NCBI RefSeq assembly: GCF_016862935.1
Contig: NZ_BONX01000029.1
Coordinates: forward strand, 31,592 to 95,591
DNA: 64,000 nt
Direction of reading: 5' to 3'
Origin: Plantactinospora mayteni
Lineage (GTDB): Bacteria; Actinomycetota; Actinomycetes; Mycobacteriales; Micromonosporaceae
Under the pieces are notes generated by a model, which saw only the letters and a list, made by a program, of their open reading frames with translations, did no database searches and had not been told where the DNA came from. The position numbers and the translations under genes were made by a program. Below, piece after piece: positions 8,767 through 16,827 of this stretch. How positions within the stretch are numbered: the stretch's first letter is position 1; the number at the start of each line of letters is the position of its first letter.

Positions 8767-8844
8767 CCCGGCCCCGGACCCACCGCGCAGTCGTCCGGTA
8801 CCGTCGGCCGCGACGGCACCAGCGGCGGGGGCGGGCGGTACGGC

Positions 8845-9381
8845 ATGACGGTCCGGGACCATCTCAGTGGCAGTAACAGTGGCGGTGGCGAGGTCCTCGC
8901 GGTGGGCCAGCCGGTGACGATCCACCTGGTCAAGGCACCCCGCCCGGACCTGCGCTATCCCGCATCGGTGCACTCCGACGACGGCACCCACCTGGTGGTC
9001 CGGGCGCCCTGGGCCAACGACATGGTCCGGGACATGGGCTTCGTCCGGTTCGAGCCGGGTGACGTCTGGACCGAGCACTACTGGCGGGACCGGTGGTACT
9101 CGGTCAAGGAGGTGTACGACGCCGCCGGCACGCTCAAGGGCTGGTACTGCGACGTGACCCGGCCGGCGACCGTGCGGGACGGCGTGGTGGTGGTGTCGGA
9201 CCTCGACCTCGACCTGTGGGCGTCCGCCGACCTGAGCCGGGTACTCCGGCTCGACGAGGACGAGTTCGTCGCCAGCGGCCTGCCCGAGCGGGATCCGGCC
9301 ACGGCGGCCCGGGCCCGGCAGGCCCTCGACGAGCTGGCCGAACTGGCCGCCGACGGCTTCGACACCCTCACCGCGCGCTAA
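8845..9381 (+). CDS. DUF402 domain protein
   Basis: A 178-residue protein. The core, about residues 55-140, has the DUF402 pattern with conserved Trp, Tyr and Asp residues: DVWTEHYWRDRWYSVKEVYD, then LKGWYCDVTRPA and VVVSDLDLDLW. Some members of this family are nucleotide phosphatases with metal bound by the acidic residues, others are RNA-related; which applies is unknown. The C-terminus is an Ala/Leu-rich helix. The ATG at 8845 follows a G-rich stretch that could serve as ribosome binding site. Confidence 0.82.
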   Translation: MTVRDHLSGSNSGGGEVLAVGQPVTIHLVKAPRPDLRYPASVHSDDGTHLVVRAPWANDMVRDMGFVRFEPGDVWTEHYWRDRWYSVKEVYDAAGTLKGWYCDVTRPATVRDGVVVVSDLDLDLWASADLSRVLRLDEDEFVASGLPERDPATAARARQALDELAELAADGFDTLTAR

Positions 9382-9476
9382 CCGGCCCACGGCGCGGTAA
9401 CCCGCGGGCGGCGCGCCACATGACTCCGCCCGCCGCGCGGTAACCCGCTCGCGTCCGGAGTGGCCGGGGCCGGAGG

Positions 9477-10460
9477 ATGATCGGCATGTCCGGGACGTAC
9501 ACCTCTGCCGTGGGCCCGTCGGGTGCGGAGCCGGCGCCACCGGGTCGACTCGCCGCACTCGTCGGGCCGGACGCGGTGCCGCCACCGCTGCTGATGTTGC
9601 TCGGCATGGTCTCCACGCAGGTCGGCGCGGCCATCGCCACCCAACTGTTCAGCACCACCAGCCCCGGCGGTACGACGGCACTGCGGCTCGGCTTCGGCGC
9701 CCTGGTGCTGCTCGCGCTGGCCCGGCCGACGCTGCGGCTCGGGAGACGCACCGTCGGGCTGGTCGTGGTGTTCGGGGTGGCGATGGCCGGGATGAACCTC
9801 GCCTTCTACACCGCCCTGCAACGGGTGCCGCTCGGCATCGCGGTCACCATCGCGTTCACCGGTCCGCTGCTGGTCTCGGTCGCGGCCAGCCGCCGGGTCC
9901 GGGACCTCGGCTGGGTCGTGCTGGCCGGGCTGGGGGTGGCACTGCTCGCCGGCCTGCTCGACCTCGGTGCGCTGACCGGCTCCAGCTCCGGGGGTACCGG
10001 TCCGCTCGACGGTACGGCGCTGCTCTGCTGCGGGCTCGTCGCGCTGGGCTGGGCCGGATACGTGGTACTCGGCAAGGCGGTCAGCACCCGGGTCGGCGCC
10101 GCTCGGGGGCTGGCCCTCGGGATGGCGGTCGGGGCGGTCTGCGTACTGCCGTTCGGGGTCGCCGGCAGCGGGTCGGCGCTCTTCGACCCGTGGACCATGA
10201 CGCTGGGGCTCGGGGTCGCGCTGCTCTCCTCGGTGCTGCCGTACTCGGCCGAGATGGCGGCGCTGCGCCGGATGCCGGCCCGGGTCTTCGCGGTACTGCT
10301 CAGCCTGGAGCCGGCTGTGGCGGCGCTGGTCGGGCTCACCCTGCTGCACGAGACGCTGGGCTGGCCGCAACTGCTCGGCATCGGCTGTGTGGTGGCCGCC
10401 TCGCTGGGCGCGATCACCGGCCGACCGAAGCACTCCGGCCGACCGGAGCGCTCGGGCTGA
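9477..10460 (+). CDS. EamA-family (DMT) transporter, RhtA-like
   Basis: A 327-residue integral membrane protein with about ten predicted helices arranged as two EamA repeats, the second starting near residue 175. Characteristic sequences are AGMNLAFYTALQRVPLGIAV in the first repeat and LEPAVAALVGLTLLHETLG near the end. RhtA-type members export amino acids such as threonine and homoserine; the substrate here is not known. An in-frame ATG at 9486 is an alternative start. The last residues are an Arg/Ser/Gly tail outside the membrane. Confidence 0.85.
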   Translation: MIGMSGTYTSAVGPSGAEPAPPGRLAALVGPDAVPPPLLMLLGMVSTQVGAAIATQLFSTTSPGGTTALRLGFGALVLLALARPTLRLGRRTVGLVVVFGVAMAGMNLAFYTALQRVPLGIAVTIAFTGPLLVSVAASRRVRDLGWVVLAGLGVALLAGLLDLGALTGSSSGGTGPLDGTALLCCGLVALGWAGYVVLGKAVSTRVGAARGLALGMAVGAVCVLPFGVAGSGSALFDPWTMTLGLGVALLSSVLPYSAEMAALRRMPARVFAVLLSLEPAVAALVGLTLLHETLGWPQLLGIGCVVAASLGAITGRPKHSGRPERSG

Positions 10461-10521
10461 CCGGAGCCGCCGACGACACTGGGGGATGCGGACCGGGTAC
10501 CGGGGCGGGCATCCTTGTCCG

Positions 10522-11283
10522 GTGGGCGTACGAGTCGAAGAGAACGGTCCGGTGCGGACGGTCGTGCTGTCCCGGCCGGAGAGCAGGAACGCGGTGGACG
10601 GCTCGACCGCGCGGGAGTTGGCCGCCGCGTTCCGGAGCTTCGACGCCGACAACCTGGCCTCGGTGGCGGTGCTCTGGGGCGAGGGCGGCACGTTCTGCTC
10701 CGGCGCCGACCTGAAGGCGATCACCACCTCCAGCGGCAACCGGGTCGAGCCGGACGGCGACGGTCCGATGGGGCCGACCCGGATGCGCCTCGGCAAGCCG
10801 GTGATCGCCGCCGTCTCCGGGTACGCCGTCGCGGGCGGGCTGGAGCTGGCGCTCTGGTGCGACCTGCGGATCGCCGAGTCCGACGCGGTGTTCGGGGTGT
10901 TCAGCCGCCGCTGGGGCGTACCGCTGATCGACGGCGGGACGGTGCGGCTGGCCCGGCTGATCGGGCAGAGCCGGGCGATGGACCTGATCCTGACCGGCCG
11001 CCCGGTGCCGGCAGCGGAGGCGTACGAGATGGGGCTGGTCAACCGGCTCGTCGAGCCGGGCGAGGCACGGGCCGCCGCCGAGGCGCTGGCCGCCGAGATC
11101 GCCGGTTTCCCGCAGACCTGCCTGCGCAACGACCGACTCGCCATGCTGGCCGCCGCCGGCCTGCCGGAGGAGGAGGCGATGCGTACCGAGCTGGCGTACG
11201 GGATGAACTCGCTCGCCACCGACGCCACCGAAGGGGTGGCCCGGTTCACCTCCGGCGAGGGCCGGCACGGGTCGTACGGGTGA
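10522..11283 (+). CDS. Enoyl-CoA hydratase/isomerase (crotonase) family
   Basis: A 253-residue crotonase-fold enzyme. The oxyanion-hole segments are GTFCSGADLKAI and AVSGYAVAGGLELALWCDLRIA; the sequence around VFSRRWGVPLIDGGTVRL is typical of the second half. The residue pattern fits hydratases acting on short acyl-CoA, but related isomerases and hydrolases look alike. GTG at 10522 (protein begins with Val-Gly-Val-Arg) is chosen because homology starts there; the open frame extends upstream with no family sequence. Confidence 0.85.
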   Translation: MGVRVEENGPVRTVVLSRPESRNAVDGSTARELAAAFRSFDADNLASVAVLWGEGGTFCSGADLKAITTSSGNRVEPDGDGPMGPTRMRLGKPVIAAVSGYAVAGGLELALWCDLRIAESDAVFGVFSRRWGVPLIDGGTVRLARLIGQSRAMDLILTGRPVPAAEAYEMGLVNRLVEPGEARAAAEALAAEIAGFPQTCLRNDRLAMLAAAGLPEEEAMRTELAYGMNSLATDATEGVARFTSGEGRHGSYG

Positions 11284-11305
11284 CGTCCGGGCGGAGTCGG
11301 GCGAT

Positions 11306-11890
11306 CTAGGCGGGCAGCGGCGGGAGCGGGAGCGGCAGCGCGGGCAGGCCGTCGAGGCTGCTCCCGACGTGGTCCTTCCGCTCGCAGTACGCGGCGAACT
11401 CCTCGTCGGTCTTCCGGCCGAAGTAGTCGGTGTGCAGCGTCCGTTCCTCGCGGTAGTCCATGAACGGGACGGAGTAGCCGCAACTGTCGCTGATCCGCCG
11501 CGCGGTGACCAGCACGATCGCCCGCAGCCCCGGTGACCCGGCCTGCTCCGGGAAGTGCCGGATCAGCTCCGCCCACCGGGCATCGTCCCGGAACACCGCC
11601 TCGCCCCGGCCGTGCACCCGGACGATGTTCGGCGGGCCGTCGAAGGCGCACCACATGAGCGTTATCCGCCCGTTCTCCCGCAGGTGCGCGACGGTCTCCG
11701 CCCCGCTGCCGCCGAAGTCGAGGTATGCCACGGTCTGCTCGTCGAGTACCGCGAGCGACCCGGCGAGCCCCTTCGGCGAGAGGTTGACATGCCCGTCGGC
11801 GGCGAGCGGCGCGGTCGCCACGAAGAAGACCTTCTGCTCCTCGATGAAGCTCCGGAGCCTGCCGTCGATCCGGTCGTACGTCTTACCCAT
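11306..11890 (-). CDS. Pyridoxamine 5'-phosphate oxidase-fold protein
   Basis: A 194-residue protein beginning MGKTYDRIDGRLRSFIEEQ. It has the split-barrel FMN-binding fold signature: FVATAPLAADGHVNLSPKG, then VAYLDFGGSGAETVAHL and NGRITLMWCAF. This group includes flavin-dependent oxidoreductases in actinobacteria; the substrate is unknown. ATG at 11890 is preferred over the longer frame to 11923, because the upstream residues are not family-like. It converges with the crotonase gene across only 22 bases. Confidence 0.82.
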   Translation of the reverse strand: MGKTYDRIDGRLRSFIEEQKVFFVATAPLAADGHVNLSPKGLAGSLAVLDEQTVAYLDFGGSGAETVAHLRENGRITLMWCAFDGPPNIVRVHGRGEAVFRDDARWAELIRHFPEQAGSPGLRAIVLVTARRISDSCGYSVPFMDYREERTLHTDYFGRKTDEEFAAYCERKDHVGSSLDGLPALPLPLPPLPA

Positions 11891-12111
11891 CCGGCCATCC
11901 TCCCCCTGGTCAGCTCTTGCCAACCGTAGTCACGGCGGGCAACTCCCGGGGCCGGGAAGAGGGCCGGCGGGCCACCCGCGCGGTGAGCCCGCCGGCGGCG
12001 GGGTCGGCGTCCCCACCGCCGGCGTGCACCACCGCGACACCGGTGAGGTCGGCGTACTCACCGGAGCCAGCACCACCGCTACAACGGTGGCCACGACCGG
12101 CCCGCGCACCG

Positions 12112-13746
12112 TCAGCTCGGATCGACGGTACGCAGCCAGACGGCGGTGTCGGAGGGCAGCAGGTCACCGTCCACCGGCCGACTGGCCAGTAGGCGGCTCT
12201 GATGCGGCGGCAGCTCCACGGGTCCCGTGGAGAGGTTCACCACGCAGGCGAACCCGGGATCGCGGGCGAAGGCGAGTACCCCGTCCGGCGCCGGCAGCCA
12301 GCGCAGCGTGCCGTCGCCGAGCGCGGGCAGGCTGCGCCGGATCCGGATCGCCTCGCGGTACAGCTCCAGCATCGAGTGCGGGTCGCTGGTCTGGGCCTGC
12401 ACGGTCTGGTCCTTCCAGGCGGCCGGCTGCGGCAGCCAGGGCGGAGTCGACGCGTCGTCCGGGCTGAACCCGAACGGTGCGGTGTCGCCCGACCAGGGCA
12501 GCGGCACCCGGCAGCCGTCCCGACCCGGGTCGACGAATCCGGAGCGCGGATACATCGGGTCCTGGCGCAGCGCCGGTGGGATGTCCTCGACCTCCCAGAG
12601 CCCCAGCTCCTCGCCCTGGTAGACGTACGCGGCGCCGGGCAGGGAGAGCGAGAGCAGCGCGGCGGCCCGGGCCCGCACCGTACCCAGCTCCAGGTCGGTG
12701 TACGTCCCCTCGCGCTTGCTGGCGAAGCTGAACGTGGTGTCGGTCCGGCCGTACCGGGTGACCACCCGGGTCACGTCGTGGTTGGAGAGTACCCAGGTGG
12801 CCGGTGCACCGATCGGGGCGTGCTCGGCGAGGGTGCCGTCGATGCTCTCCCGCAGCTTCGCCGCGTCCCAGGCGCAGGTGAGGAAGTCGAAGTTGAACGC
12901 GGTGTGCAGCTCGTCCGGGCGCAGGTAGTTGGTGAACCGCTGCCGGTCCGGCAGCCACACCTCGCCGATCAGGGCACGCGGCTCGGGATAGCCGTCGGCG
13001 ATCCGCCGCCAGCTCCGGTAGATGTCGTGCACCCCGTCCAGGTCGTGGAACGGATGCGGGCCGCCGTCGACCACCTCGGGCAGGGTGGTGTCCTTGAGCA
13101 GCAGCGCCGCCGAGTCGATCCGGATGCCGTCCACCCCCCGGTCGAACCAGAACCGCAGGATCTCCTCGAACTCGGCGCGTACCTTCGGGTGGTCCCAGTT
13201 GAAGTCGGGCTGCTCGGCGGCGAACAGGTGCAGGTACCAGTCGCCCGGGGTGCCGTCCGGGTTGGTGGTCCGGGTCCAGGTCCGGCCGCCGAACTCGCCG
13301 ATCCAGTCGGTCGGCGGCTGGTCGCCGTCCGGGCCGCGACCGGGACGGAACCAGAACAGCTCCCGCTCGGGGGCGCCGGGGCCGCCGGCCAGCGCGGCCT
13401 GGAACCACGGATGCCGGTCCGAGCAGTGGTTCGGCACCAGGTCGGCGATGATCCGCAGGCCCTGACCGTGCGCCTCGGCGATCAGCTCCTCCACCTCGGC
13501 GAGCGTCCCGAAGACCGGCTCGACGGCCCGGAAGTCGGAGACGTCGTAGCCGGCGTCGGCCATCGGCGACGGATACCAGGGGCCGAACCAGATGGCGTCG
13601 ACGCCCAGCCCGGACAGGTAGCCCAGCCGCTTCCGGATGCCGGCGATGTCGCCGATGCCGTCGCCGTTGTGGTCGGCGAAGCTGCGCGGGTAGACCTGGT
13701 AGATCACCGCGTCTCGCCACCACCGGCGGCTGTCTGATGTGGACAC
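12112..13746 (-). CDS. GH13 alpha-glucosidase
   Basis: A 544-residue cytoplasmic glycoside hydrolase of family 13. It begins with WWRDAVIYQVYPRSFADHNG, the usual N-terminus of the alpha-glucosidase/oligo-1,6-glucosidase branch. Conserved regions follow: DLVPNHCSDRHPW, GVDGIRIDSA (nucleophile Asp), LIGEVW (acid/base Glu) and VLSNHDVTR (transition-state Asp). There is no signal peptide, so it should act on sugars brought in by the ABC importer at 18785-22101. The GTG at 13746 is chosen by homology. The LacI gene lies directly upstream on the same strand. Confidence 0.9.
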   Translation of the reverse strand: MSTSDSRRWWRDAVIYQVYPRSFADHNGDGIGDIAGIRKRLGYLSGLGVDAIWFGPWYPSPMADAGYDVSDFRAVEPVFGTLAEVEELIAEAHGQGLRIIADLVPNHCSDRHPWFQAALAGGPGAPERELFWFRPGRGPDGDQPPTDWIGEFGGRTWTRTTNPDGTPGDWYLHLFAAEQPDFNWDHPKVRAEFEEILRFWFDRGVDGIRIDSAALLLKDTTLPEVVDGGPHPFHDLDGVHDIYRSWRRIADGYPEPRALIGEVWLPDRQRFTNYLRPDELHTAFNFDFLTCAWDAAKLRESIDGTLAEHAPIGAPATWVLSNHDVTRVVTRYGRTDTTFSFASKREGTYTDLELGTVRARAAALLSLSLPGAAYVYQGEELGLWEVEDIPPALRQDPMYPRSGFVDPGRDGCRVPLPWSGDTAPFGFSPDDASTPPWLPQPAAWKDQTVQAQTSDPHSMLELYREAIRIRRSLPALGDGTLRWLPAPDGVLAFARDPGFACVVNLSTGPVELPPHQSRLLASRPVDGDLLPSDTAVWLRTVDPS

Positions 13747-14154
13747 GAGTACCTGCTCTCTGGATCGGTCCGGTGAGCTGTCCACCGGCACCTGCACGCT
13801 GGGTCCGGGCGGTCGTAGTGTGATGGGACCTCTGATGTGCCTCGTTTCGTGCCGATGACGATACAAACTCGATTCCGGCACCGCAATAATCCGACAGAAC
13901 TCTGAAAGATGGCGACTTAGGTCGGGCCGGCCCCGGCTGCGGACAGAGCTCCGTCGAGCGGGAGCGGGGCAGCCAGGGGCGAGGCGGTCCAGGGCAAGGC
14001 GGCCGGGGACGGGTGGCTCCGCGGATGTGGTGGCGTGGCGGCGGACGAGCCGGGTGTCGGCTGCCGGGTGGCCCGGGTGTGCGGGCCCCGGTCGCTCAGT
14101 GCCCGGGTGTACGGGCCCCGGTCGCTCAGTGCCCGGGTGCGCGGGCCCGGTCGC
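13747..14154. other. Intergenic region between LacI and alpha-glucosidase genes
   Basis: This 408-base stretch has no convincing gene. It holds the candidate alpha-glucosidase promoter (13858-13886) and, next to the LacI stop, copies of a 30-bp tandem repeat (from 14071). The rest is G/C-rich with nothing I recognise. Confidence 0.6.
13858..13886 (-). promoter_or_regulatory. Candidate alpha-glucosidase promoter
   Basis: On the minus strand TTGCGG (13886-13881) is followed after exactly 17 bases by TATCGT (13863-13858). The -35 hexamer equals the one before the ABC importer. The predicted leader to the GTG at 13746 is about 105 bases. Confidence 0.5.
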
Positions 14155-14159
14155 TCAGT
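14071..14159. repeat. Three tandem ~30-bp units at the LacI gene end
   Basis: Units are 14071-14100, 14101-14130 and 14131-14159; the last lacks one base. The third carries the LacI stop codon (14155-14157 read on the minus strand); the other two repeat that TGA downstream. Confidence 0.85.
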
Positions 14160-15156
14160 GCGCGGGTGCCGGCGCGGTCGAGCCGCGTACCACCAGTTCG
14201 GGCTCGAAGAGCAGCTCGTCGGTGAGTACCCCGACACCCTCGATCTGGTTCACCAGCAGGTCCACCGCGGCCTGGCCCATCATCTCGATCGGCTGCCGGA
14301 CGGTGGTCAGCGGCGGGTCGGTGCAGGTCATCAACGCCGAGTCGTCGAAGCCGACCACCGAGATCTCGGCCGGTACCGACCGGCCCAGCCGGCGGGCGGC
14401 CCGGATGGTGCCGAGCGCCATCACGTCGCTGGCACAGATGATCCCGGTCACGCCACGCTCGATCAGCTTGCTCGCCGCGACCCGGGCCCCCTCCATGGAG
14501 AAGCTGGACCGCTCGACGCACTCCTCGTCGTCGGCCCAACCGGCGACGTTCGCCATCGCGGCCAGCTTCCGGCGGGACGGTACGTGGTCGGCCGGTCCGA
14601 GTACCAGCCCGATCCGCTCGTGGCCGAGCGACCGCAGGTGCCCGTACGCCTGCTCGACCGCCACCGCGTCGTCGGTCGACACGCACGGGAAGCCCAGCTC
14701 GTCGACACCGGCGTTGACCAGTACCACCGGCAGGCCCCGGTCGGTGAGCCGCCGGTAGTGGTCGTGCGGGGCGTCGGCCAGCGCGTACGAGCCACCGGCG
14801 AAGATCACCCCGGAGACCTGGTGGTCCAGCAGCATCTCCACGTAGTCCATCTCGGAGATGCCGCCGATGGTCCGGGCGCAGAGCGCCGGGGTGAGCCCGC
14901 GCTGGGCGAGCGATCCGGTGACCACCTCGGCCAGGGCCGGGAAGATCGGGTTCTGCAACTCCGGCAGGACGAGCCCGACCAACCGGGCCCGTTCGCCGCG
15001 CAGCTTGCTCGGGCGCTCGTAACCGAGCACGTCCAGGGCGGTGAGCACGGCGACCCGGGTGCTCTCGGAGACGCCGCCCCGGCCGTTGAGCACCCGGCTC
15101 ACCGTGGCCTCGCTGACCCCGGCCTTTCGGGCCACCTCGGTGAGTCTTCTGGTCAC
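14155..15156 (-). CDS. LacI-family transcriptional regulator
   Basis: A 333-residue repressor. The N-terminal helix-turn-helix is LTEVARKAGVSEATVSRVLN (residues 5-24), followed by the hinge helix and a sugar-binding periplasmic-type domain (GLVLPELQNPIFPALAEVV onward). It likely senses the sugar or sugar phosphate handled by the neighbouring alpha-glucosidase and ABC importer and represses both. No ribosome binding site is visible before the GTG, and the -10 box lies only seven bases upstream, so the mRNA may be leaderless. The 3' end is in a tandem repeat. Confidence 0.9.
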   Translation of the reverse strand: MTRRLTEVARKAGVSEATVSRVLNGRGGVSESTRVAVLTALDVLGYERPSKLRGERARLVGLVLPELQNPIFPALAEVVTGSLAQRGLTPALCARTIGGISEMDYVEMLLDHQVSGVIFAGGSYALADAPHDHYRRLTDRGLPVVLVNAGVDELGFPCVSTDDAVAVEQAYGHLRSLGHERIGLVLGPADHVPSRRKLAAMANVAGWADDEECVERSSFSMEGARVAASKLIERGVTGIICASDVMALGTIRAARRLGRSVPAEISVVGFDDSALMTCTDPPLTTVRQPIEMMGQAAVDLLVNQIEGVGVLTDELLFEPELVVRGSTAPAPAH

Positions 15157-15163
15157 GGCCGCG

Positions 15164-15193
15164 ATAGTACGACAGGCACTTGCAAAAACCGAA
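15164..15193 (-). promoter_or_regulatory. Candidate promoter of the LacI gene, leaderless
   Basis: On the minus strand TTCGGT (15193-15188), an 18-base spacer and TACTAT (15169-15164) precede the GTG at 15156 by seven bases. Transcription would begin at or beside the start codon. Confidence 0.5.
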
Positions 15194-15208
15194 CCAAAGT
15201 TCGCCGCG

Positions 15209-15262
15209 CTGCCGCAAGAACCGGCGCTACCGCAACAAACCGCGTTACCGCAACAAAGCGCG
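15209..15262. repeat. Three tandem 18-bp units at the flavoprotein gene end
   Basis: Units are 15245-15262, 15227-15244 and 15209-15226. Read on the minus strand the first carries the TAA stop of the flavoprotein gene, the second an in-frame TAG at the same place, and the third CAG. Confidence 0.8.
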
Positions 15263-16684
15263 CACGGCCGTCTCGATCGCCCGGTGGAAGGTCGGGTAGG
15301 CGTAGATCATTCCGGCCAGCGTCGTCACGGGGACCTCGGCGTGCACCGCCACCGCCAGCGCGCTCAGCACCTCGCCACCGACCGGGCCGGCCGAGGTCGC
15401 CCCGACCAGTACGCCCCGGTCGGCGTCGGCGACCAGCTTGACGAAGCCCTCGTCGCCCACCTGGTGAATCCAGCCCCGGCTGGACTCGGATAGCGGAGTG
15501 AAGCCGACCTGGACGTTCAGCCCCCGGTCCCGGGCCTGCCGCTCGGTCAGCCCGACCGCACCCACCTCGGGATCGGTGAAGGTCACCCGGGGCAGCGCCC
15601 GGTAGTCCGCCCGCCGGCCGTCGCCGGCCGTGTCGTGCACGCCGGCCCGGCGCAGGATGTCGTCGATCGCGATCCCGGCCTGGTACATGGCGACGTGGGT
15701 GAAGGCGCCGTGCCCGGTCAGGTCGCCGACCGCCCAGATCCCGTCGGCGACCCGCATCCGGTCGTCCGTCGCCACGAACCGCCGCGTCGGGTCCAGCCCG
15801 ACCGTCTCCAGGCCGAGCGTGTCGAGTACGGCCCGCCGGCCGGTGGCCACCAGCAGCCGTTCGCCCCGGAGCCGGTCGCCGTCGGACAGGTGCACGGTGA
15901 AGCCGCTGCCGTCGTACTCCACCCGCTCGGCCCGGGCTCCGGTGTGCACGGTCACCCCGTCCGCGCGCAGCGCCGCGGCGACCCGCTCGGACGACTCCGG
16001 CTCCTCCAGTGCGAGTACCCGCTCACCGGCCTCCACCATCCCGACCCGTACGCCGAACCGGGCGAAGACCTGTGCCAACTCCGCGCCGATCGCGCCGCCA
16101 CCGAGGATCACCAGCGACCCGGGCAGCTCGGCCAGTTCCATCGCCTCCCGGTTGGTCCAGTACGGCGTGCCGGCCAGCCCCGGCACCGGCGGGATCACCG
16201 GCGTGGTGCCGGTACCCAGCACGACGCCGACCCGGGCCCGGAACGTCTCGTCGCCGACCCGAACCAGGCCGGTGCCGACCAGCCGGCCGGTGCCTCGGAC
16301 GAACCGGCCCCCCTTCGAGGTGAACCGCTCGACCCCGGCGTCGTCGGTCCAGCCGGCGGTGGCCTCCTCGCGGATCCGCTTGGCCACGATGCTCCAGTCC
16401 GGCTCGACCCGGGCCTGCCCGGCCAGGTGGTCGACCCGGCGTGCCTCGGCCAGCGCGTTGCCGGCCCGGATCATGATCTTGCTCGGTACGCACCCCCAGA
16501 ACGGGCACTCGCCGCCAACGAGGTTGCGCTCGATGCCGACGACCGAGAGGCCGGCGGCGGCGAGCCGGTTCGCCGTCTCCTCACCGCCCACGCCCAAGCC
16601 GACCACCACGACGTCCGCGTCCGCCGTCACATCGGTGGGCGCGATCTCGTCAATCTCCACGTGCGTCCGGTGCTGTTCAGCCAT
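15245..16684 (-). CDS. Class I pyridine nucleotide-disulfide oxidoreductase
   Basis: A 479-residue flavoenzyme related to dihydrolipoamide dehydrogenase and mercuric reductase. An FAD motif (VVVVGLGVGGEETANRL) is at residues 25-41, followed by the redox-active GGECPFWGCVPSK with two Cys spaced by four residues. The NAD(P) motif is VILGGGAIGAEL and the C-terminal dimerisation domain starts near residue 345. There is no N-terminal metal-binding domain. Its substrate is not evident; candidates are a lipoyl or mycothiol-linked disulfide. ATG at 16684 is chosen by homology. It diverges from the next gene across 143 bases. Confidence 0.87.
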   Translation of the reverse strand: MAEQHRTHVEIDEIAPTDVTADADVVVVGLGVGGEETANRLAAAGLSVVGIERNLVGGECPFWGCVPSKIMIRAGNALAEARRVDHLAGQARVEPDWSIVAKRIREEATAGWTDDAGVERFTSKGGRFVRGTGRLVGTGLVRVGDETFRARVGVVLGTGTTPVIPPVPGLAGTPYWTNREAMELAELPGSLVILGGGAIGAELAQVFARFGVRVGMVEAGERVLALEEPESSERVAAALRADGVTVHTGARAERVEYDGSGFTVHLSDGDRLRGERLLVATGRRAVLDTLGLETVGLDPTRRFVATDDRMRVADGIWAVGDLTGHGAFTHVAMYQAGIAIDDILRRAGVHDTAGDGRRADYRALPRVTFTDPEVGAVGLTERQARDRGLNVQVGFTPLSESSRGWIHQVGDEGFVKLVADADRGVLVGATSAGPVGGEVLSALAVAVHAEVPVTTLAGMIYAYPTFHRAIETAVRALLR

Positions 16685-16827
16685 ACCGCCAGCTTTCCCG
16701 ATCCGGCCCCGGCCGGCCAGGTGCCTCGGATCACCCGGTCTACCCGGATCGGGGCGTACGCTGCGGCTGCCCGGGTCGGCCCGTCGCGGGGTCGGATCGG
16801 CGTACGGCCACGGGGAGGGGCAGCCGG

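Noticed and set aside
9378..11654. A 758-codon minus-strand frame opposite the EamA and crotonase genes
   Set aside because: Both plus-strand genes have solid family motifs; the antisense product is low complexity.
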